Part shown: one piece after another, positions 39,719 through 45,889 of the stretch | How the letters are laid out: each line of letters starts with the position of its first letter | Position numbering within the stretch: the first letter of the stretch is position 1 | Virus record (IMG/VR): IMGVR_UViG_3300008117_000212 | Coordinates: 1-45,889 of that record | DNA length: 45,889 nucleotides | Source: a virus | Reading direction: 5' to 3' (one strand) | Translations under genes and position numbers: made by a program | Notes under the pieces: generated by a model | Database searches by the model: none | The model's input: the letters and a program-made list of their open reading frames with translations, nothing else | Told to the model about the DNA's origin: nothing

Positions 39719-41686
39719 TTACATACTTTTTCCGTTAGCCACAGTTGGTAATGTTGTTCCGGCCGGAGTAATAGTTAAAGGTGGGACAAAAACTTGTGTT
39801 TTACCATTTTCTGCCTGTTCTTTATTTTGTCCTTGAACCATTGATTGCATTGCTAGATTCATTAGGTTCGGCCCACCATCAGGTGCTGGTCCCGTGGGTA
39901 ATCCAGCTTTTTGTAAATTTTCAATCACGTTAGCCATGGCTCTTGTGTCTGAAACACCACCTAAAACACCGGCCGAAGCTAATATAAATGGTGGTAAAGT
40001 TAAATTCACATTAGAGAGTGCTAAATTAAGAAGTTTTAAAATTTCATCTATTACACTTTTACAATTTCTATAATCTATAACTGCTTGTCCGACAATCATT
40101 AAAATATAAATGATAGTTGAATACATCCTCAATTGTTTAGTTTTAGATTCCTTTATAATCTCAAGTAAAATACTTTCTACTAAAATTTTGATGTTAGCTT
40201 TCACTACCTCAAACAACTTCTCAACAAAAAGTGCAAAAACTCGTCTGGCGAAATCCAAAATAAATTTTTTAAATACTTTTAAAAACCCCTTAATGTCGTC
40301 ATATAGTGTGTCTAAACTTTGACTAAGTTGGTTACCGGCACCTTTAATCATAACTAAAAACCCTAAAAGTACTTTCGGTGTTAAAATCGTTTTAACAATA
40401 ATCATTGGGATTTTAGTTATTATAGAAAAATCTATTGATGCTTTTATTTCTAAACCAAAAGTTTTATATTTCGCATCATTAGATATGTCGTCAACATACT
40501 TTTTAAACAAATCAACTTTTTTTGCTATTTTTGTTTCTGTAATTATTTCTTCTTGATTTTTTTTCTCATAAAGTAAATTTATTGGAATTAAAATATTGCC
40601 ACAATCCTCAAACTCAACAACACCATTTTTTATATTATCAGCTAATCGTTGCGCTAAGATTGTTTCTTGTGGAGTTACTTCAAAAAAACTATCATCAATG
40701 TTGTCAAGATCACTTAGTTTTGCAGTACCAGCAACATCTATCTTTTTTGTTGGGTCACTACAAATACCCATAAGTCTTTTAATAATTAAAAAAAAGGTAT
40801 TTTGTTTAGTCGTTTCATCGGTTGGAAACCCAACACCAAAACTAAAAGCACCTGTTAAAATGTTTTTTAAGTTCATTAATAGATTATCAAAATCCATAAT
40901 GTCTATACTATTATAGTAATCCCTTAAAAAATCAGATATCTTTGTTCTGTTATTAAGTTGCGGTTTAAGGGTTATTTTATAAAAATCACCAGTCACCAAT
41001 ACGTTGTTTTGTGTATAGTTTTGTACATATTCAATATCAAACAATTCTTGTTGTGACGCACCTTTATAGCTTTGTCCGTTACCGGCCGTAGTATCTTGAG
41101 AAAAAGATTGGTTAAGTGATTGTAATCTTTTATAAAGTTGTCGGTTCATTGAATAAGGTATTGAACCATTTGCGGTATCACTACTTTCGTACATAAATTT
41201 ACCTACCTCATCATCAGGTGAAATTTTTAAAAGTGAAAATAAGTCAACTTGACTTACTTTGATGTAGATGGGTTGATTTAACACACTTTCATATGATTGT
41301 TCTTCTGAACAACCTATTGTTGAAATAATAGAATCTGTTAAAATATTCCCAATCTGTCCTTTTAGTTCATTTGCCGCTAAGATAAAAAAAGACGAAATAG
41401 TGGACATAGATTGACTATTACCTGTTTTTGGTAAAGATTCTTTAAATAATTCCAAAAGTGACTCTAATTGATTTTTAGCTTCGCTTTTTATTTGTTTTAT
41501 TTTTTCTTGTCCTTGACCCTTTACATCATTTAGTTGTTTTTTTAAGTCTGCTATTTTTTTTTCTTTCGCTGATGTTAAATTTTGTTTTTTTAATTTCGCT
41601 TCAGACTCTTTTGTATCTTTAAGGGTTTTTAATGAGGATACCTTACTTGAGGCATCATTCCAACTTTGATTCAAATCAATAGCCAT
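39719..41686 (-). CDS. Large structural protein with coiled coil and hydrophobic helices
   Basis: The 655-residue protein begins with a long Lys/Glu coiled coil (residues 1-75). It has a central mixed region with IYIKVSQVDLFSLLKISPDD, FYKITLKPQLNNRTKISDFL and GVGFPTDETTKQNTF. Hydrophobic or amphipathic helices follow (about 425-560; IPMIIVKTILTPKVLLGFLV, YSTIIYILMIVGQAVIDY). The Pro/Gly-rich tail includes GLPTGPAPDGGPNLMN and FVPPLTITPAGTTLPT. Long proteins of this kind are found in baseplate clusters of Bacteroidota T4-like phages. A tape-measure or baseplate-wedge role is possible but not shown. It starts 1 bp after the gene at 41687 ends. Confidence 0.65.
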   Translation of the reverse strand: MAIDLNQSWNDASSKVSSLKTLKDTKESEAKLKKQNLTSAKEKKIADLKKQLNDVKGQGQEKIKQIKSEAKNQLESLLELFKESLPKTGNSQSMSTISSFFILAANELKGQIGNILTDSIISTIGCSEEQSYESVLNQPIYIKVSQVDLFSLLKISPDDEVGKFMYESSDTANGSIPYSMNRQLYKRLQSLNQSFSQDTTAGNGQSYKGASQQELFDIEYVQNYTQNNVLVTGDFYKITLKPQLNNRTKISDFLRDYYNSIDIMDFDNLLMNLKNILTGAFSFGVGFPTDETTKQNTFFLIIKRLMGICSDPTKKIDVAGTAKLSDLDNIDDSFFEVTPQETILAQRLADNIKNGVVEFEDCGNILIPINLLYEKKNQEEIITETKIAKKVDLFKKYVDDISNDAKYKTFGLEIKASIDFSIITKIPMIIVKTILTPKVLLGFLVMIKGAGNQLSQSLDTLYDDIKGFLKVFKKFILDFARRVFALFVEKLFEVVKANIKILVESILLEIIKESKTKQLRMYSTIIYILMIVGQAVIDYRNCKSVIDEILKLLNLALSNVNLTLPPFILASAGVLGGVSDTRAMANVIENLQKAGLPTGPAPDGGPNLMNLAMQSMVQGQNKEQAENGKTQVFVPPLTITPAGTTLPTVANGKSM

Positions 41687-42061
41687 TTATTGTAATTTAA
41701 ATTTTTCATCTGAAGAACCGTTACTTATATCCTTTTTAATTAGGGTTTGTAACATATCTTCGTCCATATCATTAATTGTAAAATTATCATCATTTGATGA
41801 TTTTGATTTTTCCCAAATAGATGACTGTAACTTAGATAATGATAACTTTTTTTCTATTGTATCATTTATAATTTTTTGTTGTTCTTTAATGACCGGACCA
41901 ATCAGTGTCATATCTTCCGGATCCTTCAACATTGATAGCATTTTATTTTGGATACGCATCGCCGTTGCTCTTTGTTCAACCAACTCGTTATAGATTTCTT
42001 GCATTAAACTTAATACTGAATCTTTATTTAATGATATTTCTTTTTTTCTTTTTCTGTCCAT
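41687..42061 (-). CDS. Hypothetical helical protein in baseplate operon
   Basis: The 124-residue protein (MDRKRKKEISLNKDSVLSLM...) is helical and charged, with VLSLMQEIYNELVEQRATAM, LIGPVIKEQQKIINDTIEKK and an acidic C-terminal part (NDMDEDMLQTLIKKD). It stands between the sigma-factor gene and the large structural gene, with its stop directly adjacent to the next start. A role in tail or baseplate assembly is inferred only from context. The start is preceded by a minus-strand copy of the ATATTTATT motif (42062-42075). Confidence 0.65.
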   Translation of the reverse strand: MDRKRKKEISLNKDSVLSLMQEIYNELVEQRATAMRIQNKMLSMLKDPEDMTLIGPVIKEQQKIINDTIEKKLSLSKLQSSIWEKSKSSNDDNFTINDMDEDMLQTLIKKDISNGSSDEKFKLQ

Positions 42062-42075
42062 AATAAATAAATATT
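42062..42075 (-). promoter_or_regulatory. Putative phage promoter motif ATATTTATTTATT
   Basis: Minus-strand variant of the motif directly before the ATG at 42061, in the 18-bp gap after the sigma-factor gene. Confidence 0.35.
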
Positions 42076-42079
42076 CAAA

Positions 42080-42820
42080 TCACTTATTTATTCTTTTTAG
42101 TGTTTCTAAATATAAGAGCTTGTATTTTTTTAAGTAACTTCTAACATCTTTTGTGGATAAGTTTGTCATTTCCCTTAATTCAAAAAGAACGATGTTTCTA
42201 TTAAATTTGTTATTATCATTTCCGATGAAAATATTACCATAATTGTCAAGTAATTCAATAAGTGCATAACCCAACTTTCTTTCACCATCTAACATTTCAG
42301 TATTATCCACATGGTCTTTTAAGTCGCCCAAAAAAATCTCAATAATTTTCTCAGCATCAATACTTTCAAATTCCATATAATATACCATATCCGGTCTATT
42401 TTCTAGGGTACTTGAAATATCTTCATAAGATATTCTTCTATTTGTATCCTTTTGGTCTTTTTGGATTTGACCCATTAGGTAGTTTTTACAAATTGTACCA
42501 AAATATGAATATGCTTTCTTATTTTTATCTGGTTTAAACTTGTCAACTTTTGTCATCAAAAAAGAGTGTGTGTCAGTATGAATATCGCTATATTCCATAT
42601 CTTTTCTATATAATTTATAACGTCTAATAATTGAATCAATCATTTTATCCAATGGATCTTTCAAAAATTGGTTATAAATTACCTCTTTTTCTTCTTTAGT
42701 ATCTGCTAGAATATAATTTCTAACAGCCTCTTCTTCCCGTACATCAAAGTAGTTTGTGGTTGTACCTTTACTTGATCTTTTTCTTTTTACACTAATATTC
42801 TCATCTGAATTTAAAAACAT
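42080..42820 (-). CDS. gp55: Late-transcription sigma factor (gp55-like)
   Basis: The 246-residue protein has a sigma-70 region 2-like segment: DPLDKMIDSIIRRYKLYRKD (about 52-71), EYSDIHTDTHSFLMTKVDKF and NKKAYSYFGTICKNYLMGQI then QKDQKD (about 100-125), the pattern of T4 gp55-type sigma factors. The rest is divergent but helical, ending LSTKDVRSYLKKYKLLYLET, which may act as a region-4-like HTH. Gp55 directs the host polymerase to late promoters with a short -10 motif (TATAAATA in T4). The recurrent TATATTTAT motif in this window is the natural candidate for its target. It overlaps the glycosyltransferase stop by 1 nt (TAATG). Confidence 0.78.
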   Translation of the reverse strand: MFLNSDENISVKRKRSSKGTTTNYFDVREEEAVRNYILADTKEEKEVIYNQFLKDPLDKMIDSIIRRYKLYRKDMEYSDIHTDTHSFLMTKVDKFKPDKNKKAYSYFGTICKNYLMGQIQKDQKDTNRRISYEDISSTLENRPDMVYYMEFESIDAEKIIEIFLGDLKDHVDNTEMLDGERKLGYALIELLDNYGNIFIGNDNNKFNRNIVLFELREMTNLSTKDVRSYLKKYKLLYLETLKRINK

Positions 42821-43623
42821 TAAACTTCTTGTGGTTCATACTTCAAATTCCTATCTGTGGTGAAAAAATGTTCTTTTTTTGCTGAATCAATCCAAAAAGA
42901 AACCTCATCATCAGTAAGATTGTTATCACCAAATTTGTAATTCCAAAATATGGATCCTCTTCTCAGATTCATATGTTTATAACCAATACGTGGAATGGTC
43001 ATAAGTTTCGCTGAGTTATATGTAAGTCTTAATAAAAATTCATAAACAAAAGTCAATTTAACTGACGGCTTAAAACCTCCGGAATTTTCATAAGTTGATT
43101 TTTTAATCACCATTCCACTTGTTTGGAAATTTTGGTAATTTAAAAGTGTTTCATTGTTTAAATAACCCATATCACTATTCAAACTAACAGCAAATGTGGC
43201 TTCATTTGTAAAACCAACAAAAACACCTTTTTCGTCCGTGTCAACAACCAATGGTAAGAAACCATCAACTTCTGGGTATGATTGGATATACTCTTTTACA
43301 TTTTTAAACCAAATGGATGAATATTCATCATCAAATTCCAATACGGACACCCACTTACTTTTTGCGTTTTTAACACCCAAGTTTACTTGTGATGCAAAAT
43401 CAAATTCACCATCATTTTGAATGATGTTTACAGTTAATCCACTATAGTCATAAGCTTCAATTTTTGATTTTAGTTGATCTTCACCACTGTGAACAATAAC
43501 CAATTCATTAATTGGTGTGATTTGTATCAATAAGGACTGAACGGCCTTATTGAAGTAATCATCAAAATCTACGTGTTTTGAGGATTCAATTGGTAAAATT
43601 ACTGATACGTCTACTTTTTCCAT
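42820..43623 (-). CDS. Glycosyltransferase, family 2 (GT-A fold)
   Basis: The 267-residue protein has the GT2 start VDVSVILPIESSKHVDFDDY, then FNKAVQSLLIQITPINELVI and NVIQND-type strand (LTVNIIQNDGEFDFASQVNL, then GVKNAKSKWVSVLEFDDEYS), where EFDDE supplies the DxD-type metal site. Further on are SGMVIKKSTYENSGGFKPS and an acceptor region with MNLRRGSIFW. It would transfer a sugar from a nucleotide sugar. In phages such enzymes modify DNA, virion proteins or host surface glycans. The gene lies between the sigma factor and another glycosyltransferase, so the two probably work in sequence. Confidence 0.82.
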   Translation of the reverse strand: MEKVDVSVILPIESSKHVDFDDYFNKAVQSLLIQITPINELVIVHSGEDQLKSKIEAYDYSGLTVNIIQNDGEFDFASQVNLGVKNAKSKWVSVLEFDDEYSSIWFKNVKEYIQSYPEVDGFLPLVVDTDEKGVFVGFTNEATFAVSLNSDMGYLNNETLLNYQNFQTSGMVIKKSTYENSGGFKPSVKLTFVYEFLLRLTYNSAKLMTIPRIGYKHMNLRRGSIFWNYKFGDNNLTDDEVSFWIDSAKKEHFFTTDRNLKYEPQEV

Positions 43624-43626
43624 AAA

Positions 43627-44694
43627 TTAAATATTTTCTTCTGTTATTTTTATTTTGTCTAATTGTTGTTCAAATGCTTCAACTCTAATTTTGAAATAAT
43701 CGGCAAATAATTCACCTACTTCATTGTTGAATTTTTCTCTATCTTGGTATTTTGTTGCCGTTTGATACATATTATCATAAAGTTCTTCACTGATATTATC
43801 TTCCAACCAGTTTTGAGTGAAGTTTGAAATCACATCAATAATAAAGTTGAATTCAGTTAACCAAATACCATTATTTTCATTTAACCATTCTGGTTTCATA
43901 TTTGGGACTTTACCAATAACTGGTGTATTTGAAATCATTGATTCAATTGGGAAGGTACCAAAACCCGATTCATTATCAACCCAAACTGACAAATAAGATT
44001 CTTTTAAAAACCTAGAGAAATCTTCTTGATTAATTCCTCGCATATCTCTAAATGTAATCCATCTAAATTGTGGGTATTTCAAATAAAAGGACTTGATGAT
44101 TTTTGCGGTATCTCTTGGTTCTCTTGTGTGGATTGCAATAATTGGTTTTGCTGGTTTCTCTTTTTTGGAAAAATGTTCTGAAATAACCGGTATAACAACA
44201 TCAACACTCACGTTTCTAAAAATACCATTGATATATTCCTTTTGTGTTTCACTTGTTGTGATACATTTTAAAAAACCATATTGTGACCAATTAACACCCG
44301 GAGGTAAAGTTTCCAACATATAATCATATGCTTGACATAAAACAATTTTACCACAAGGGAAATTTTTAAGTTGATCCATAACATGACCATAAAGTTCAGG
44401 GATGATAATAAAATCTTCCGGACTAAGTGCCAAATTTTGACCATCAATTGAAACGTGATCCAAGGTCATATATTTTTCACCCAACCATTCACCAACACCT
44501 TTATATTCCTTTGTTTCGTGAATAATAATGGTATTATAACCTTGTTGTTTTAATGAATAAGCCATTTCATATGTTTGAGTAACTGAAGCTCTAGGGTTAC
44601 CCTTTGTGTCTTGAACCAAAAAGTAGATTCTGGAACTTTTGTTTTTTAAATTTTCAATTGATTGTTCAATTTTTTGTATTTTTTCAATTTCCAT
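43627..44694 (-). CDS. Glycosyltransferase, GT-B fold (GT4-like)
   Basis: The 355-residue protein has a two-domain GT-B layout. The N-domain includes IYFLVQDTKGNPRASVTQTY, an EMAYSLKQQGYNTIIIHE strand-helix and FIIIPELYGHVMDQL. The C-domain has PIIAIHTREPRDTAKIIKSF, FRWITFRDMRGINQEDFSRF and the donor-binding region SVWVDNESGFGTFPIESMIS followed by NTPVIGKVPN. It resembles GT4 enzymes, though the usual E-x7-E is altered (ESGFGTFPIES). Its acceptor is unknown. It lies 3 bp upstream of the GT2 gene and is likely in the same transcript. The start is ATG 44694. Confidence 0.8.
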   Translation of the reverse strand: MEIEKIQKIEQSIENLKNKSSRIYFLVQDTKGNPRASVTQTYEMAYSLKQQGYNTIIIHETKEYKGVGEWLGEKYMTLDHVSIDGQNLALSPEDFIIIPELYGHVMDQLKNFPCGKIVLCQAYDYMLETLPPGVNWSQYGFLKCITTSETQKEYINGIFRNVSVDVVIPVISEHFSKKEKPAKPIIAIHTREPRDTAKIIKSFYLKYPQFRWITFRDMRGINQEDFSRFLKESYLSVWVDNESGFGTFPIESMISNTPVIGKVPNMKPEWLNENNGIWLTEFNFIIDVISNFTQNWLEDNISEELYDNMYQTATKYQDREKFNNEVGELFADYFKIRVEAFEQQLDKIKITEENI

Positions 44695-44696
44695 GT

Positions 44697-45002
44697 TTAA
44701 AGTGTTTTGATTATTTTATTTATTAATAAGGTATTAAATGCAATTTTAAAGGGAATGGTTAAATTATTGGCACCATGAACACCCAACCCTTCATCCAGTT
44801 CTTCTCTTTCAGTTAAAACAACATCAATCAAGTTTTTAAATGTCTCATATCTTGTGATACTAATTTGTTGTTCCGGTTCATCAATAAATTCACCATCTTC
44901 ATTTTCAATCGGTGGTGCTTGAATGGACGATTTTTCTGTACTGACCTGTTTTTCCAACTCATCAATATCAAAGTAGTAATTTTCTCCTAAAAATTTTAAC
45001 AT
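44697..45002 (-). CDS. Hypothetical small acidic protein
   Basis: The 101-residue protein (MLKFLGENYYFDIDELEKQV...) has an acidic, Pro/Gln-rich middle (IQAPPIENEDGEFIDEPEQQ) and a helical end (TIPFKIAFNTLLINKIIKTL). Proteins of this shape occur in T4-like phages of Bacteroidota, but I cannot name the family. It overlaps the upstream gene by 7 bp and ends 2 bp before the GT-B gene, so it is part of the same operon. Confidence 0.65.
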   Translation of the reverse strand: MLKFLGENYYFDIDELEKQVSTEKSSIQAPPIENEDGEFIDEPEQQISITRYETFKNLIDVVLTEREELDEGLGVHGANNLTIPFKIAFNTLLINKIIKTL

Positions 45003-45646
45003 ACATTAAGTTTTTGTAATACTTCGTCAAATTCCTTCAATGTGTTAATTTCATATTCGGATTCAACATTTTTATTATAGATTGTGTTATATTTAACAAC
45101 AATTTTATCTTGTGGTTTTTCTAATAATAAGGGGGGATTTGCTGTAAGTAAAATATCAACTTCATCCCACATTGAATTTATTGTAACGTGTGAGTAGAAT
45201 TTTACTTTTTCTAACAAACAACCGAATTTGGATAAGAAAAATAATGATGCTGGTTTTGATTTACCCATTTCATCTGAAACAATCAATAACTCATTGGTGT
45301 CTCTGTATTTCAAATACAATTCATTTAGGTCATTGAAACTAAAAGTCTCGGTTGATCCAGCGTGTCCGAATATTTGCATTACAAAATCTTCATACATAAA
45401 ATTATATAAATCATCAGAACTATTAAATTTAAAATGTTCCATTAAATTTAATGATGTAACCTCACCTAAAATTTCATATTTAAAATCATCGGTTGTTGTG
45501 AGTTGTTCGGTATTTCCGGACATATCTAGTTCGTAGGTTTGTTGATCACTCTCATTCTCCTCAATTAAATGTTTTTCATAAAGTTGGGTAAACTTACCTA
45601 TTGTGTCTCTTAAAACACCGTTGATCTCAATACCGATTCGTTTCAT
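44996..45646 (-). CDS. HAD-like protein with degenerate catalytic motif
   Basis: The 216-residue protein begins MKRIGIEINGVLRDTIGKFT. HAD phosphatases normally show D-x-D-G in this position (IDIDGVL); here the first Asp is Glu and the second is Asn (IEINGVLRD). Later parts fit the fold: ELLIVSDEMGKSKPASLFFL (a motif II/III-like segment) and EVDILLTANPPLL (a motif IV-like position with one Asp). With the nucleophile missing, phosphatase activity is unlikely, and a binding or regulatory role is more probable. The start is ATG 45646. The gene overlaps the next by 7 bp. Confidence 0.7.
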   Translation of the reverse strand: MKRIGIEINGVLRDTIGKFTQLYEKHLIEENESDQQTYELDMSGNTEQLTTTDDFKYEILGEVTSLNLMEHFKFNSSDDLYNFMYEDFVMQIFGHAGSTETFSFNDLNELYLKYRDTNELLIVSDEMGKSKPASLFFLSKFGCLLEKVKFYSHVTINSMWDEVDILLTANPPLLLEKPQDKIVVKYNTIYNKNVESEYEINTLKEFDEVLQKLNVC

Positions 45647-45682
45647 ATATATGAATAATAAGGATTAATTTGTTGTTGTAAA

Positions 45683-45889
45683 TTAATATTCTGTATTATA
45701 TCTTTTGATGATTTCAGTAATAATTGGGTTTCTTACAATATCTTCAGGTTTGAATTTAAAAATACCGACATCTTTCATATCATTTAATCTTTCAAGTGCG
45801 TCGTACAATCCTGACTTTTCTTTTTGTTTAAATTTGTCAGATTGTTCAATATCACCAGATATAAAAAACTTACTATTGAAACCGATTCT
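45683..45889 (-). CDS. phoH: PhoH-like ATPase, C-terminal end (5' end outside the window)
   Basis: The frame is open from the right edge and stops at TAA (45683-45685), giving 68 residues. They read RIGFNSKFFISGDIEQSD, then SGLYDALERLNDMKDVGIFK, and KPEDIVRNPIITEIIKRYNT. This matches the end of PhoH proteins (S/T-G-D-x-x-Q-x-D, S-G-L, D-I/V-V-R-x-P-I/L-V/I). PhoH is a P-loop ATPase frequent in T4-like phages, with a suggested RNA-related role. The ATP-binding part lies outside the window. It is followed after 36 bp by the HAD-like gene. Confidence 0.8.
   Translation of the reverse strand, partial: RIGFNSKFFISGDIEQSDKFKQKEKSGLYDALERLNDMKDVGIFKFKPEDIVRNPIITEIIKRYNTEY

Noticed and set aside
1-45889. 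tRNA genes
   Set aside because: Apart from the tRNA-like part of the tmRNA I found no cloverleaf with a TTCRA arm and CCA-ready acceptor. A covariance search would be more sensitive.
1-45889. Prophage integration (integrase, att sites)
   Set aside because: No recombinase, excisionase or duplicated att-like sequence is seen; the gene content fits a virulent T4-like phage.

Overview
The window looks like part of the genome of a large, AT-rich, T4-like myovirus that infects a Bacteroidota (probably flavobacterial) host. The T4-like evidence is the gene order large terminase, portal, prohead protease, scaffold, major capsid protein, together with a gp5-like baseplate protein, a gp55-like late sigma factor and a PhoH-like protein. 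The host evidence is a phage-borne ribosomal protein bS21 of the Bacteroidota type, a secreted protein with a type IX secretion (T9SS) C-terminal sorting domain, a TAnnTTTG-type promoter in front of the tmRNA gene, and A-rich start regions without Shine-Dalgarno sequences. No bacterial chromosomal housekeeping block, integrase or attachment site is visible.

Layout. 1-4107 (+): 3' end of a very long tail fibre built of about 48 14-residue SHAEG (YadA-head-like) repeats plus three copies of a ~300-bp module. 4090-12053: accessory region with a Pyr_excise-family protein, tagged cargo candidates, two paralogous exported proteins, a tmRNA gene (5775-6187, -), an M20/M42-like peptidase, and a ClpC-like AAA+ unfoldase split in two by a split intein inside its first Walker A motif. 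12283-13822 (+): a UVR-motif protein, a KTSC protein and a nucleotidyltransferase. 13912-28928 (+): head morphogenesis block: internal proteins, a broken large terminase, a portal with an HNH-bearing intein, a small membrane protein, prohead protease, tagged proteins, scaffold and major capsid protein; rpsU (bS21) lies inside it on the opposite strand. 29023-34802 (+): two homing endonuclease genes, the T9SS protein, a membrane protein and a tagged protein. 34808-45889 (-): an HNH endonuclease, small proteins, structural/baseplate genes, gp55-like sigma, two glycosyltransferases, a degenerate HAD-like protein and the end of phoH.

How it fits together. The gp21-like protease should mature the capsid by cutting after (I/L)xE; the capsid protein has such a site (LINE-A at residues 57-61). 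Four unrelated proteins carry an almost identical 22-residue N-terminus ending in I-x-E, and several others have shorter versions. I read these as capsid-targeting sequences for internal, possibly injected, proteins, including a zinc metalloprotease. The gp55-like sigma factor probably reads the repeated motif TATATTTATA/T found just upstream of many start codons. The tmRNA (own tag), the ClpC-like unfoldase (with a VGF ClpP-docking motif), the UVR protein and bS21 suggest that the phage remodels translation quality control and proteolysis. This last reading is inference. The strongest leads are the split intein, the divergent phage tmRNA, the targeting-tag family, the T9SS cargo gene and the disrupted terminase.
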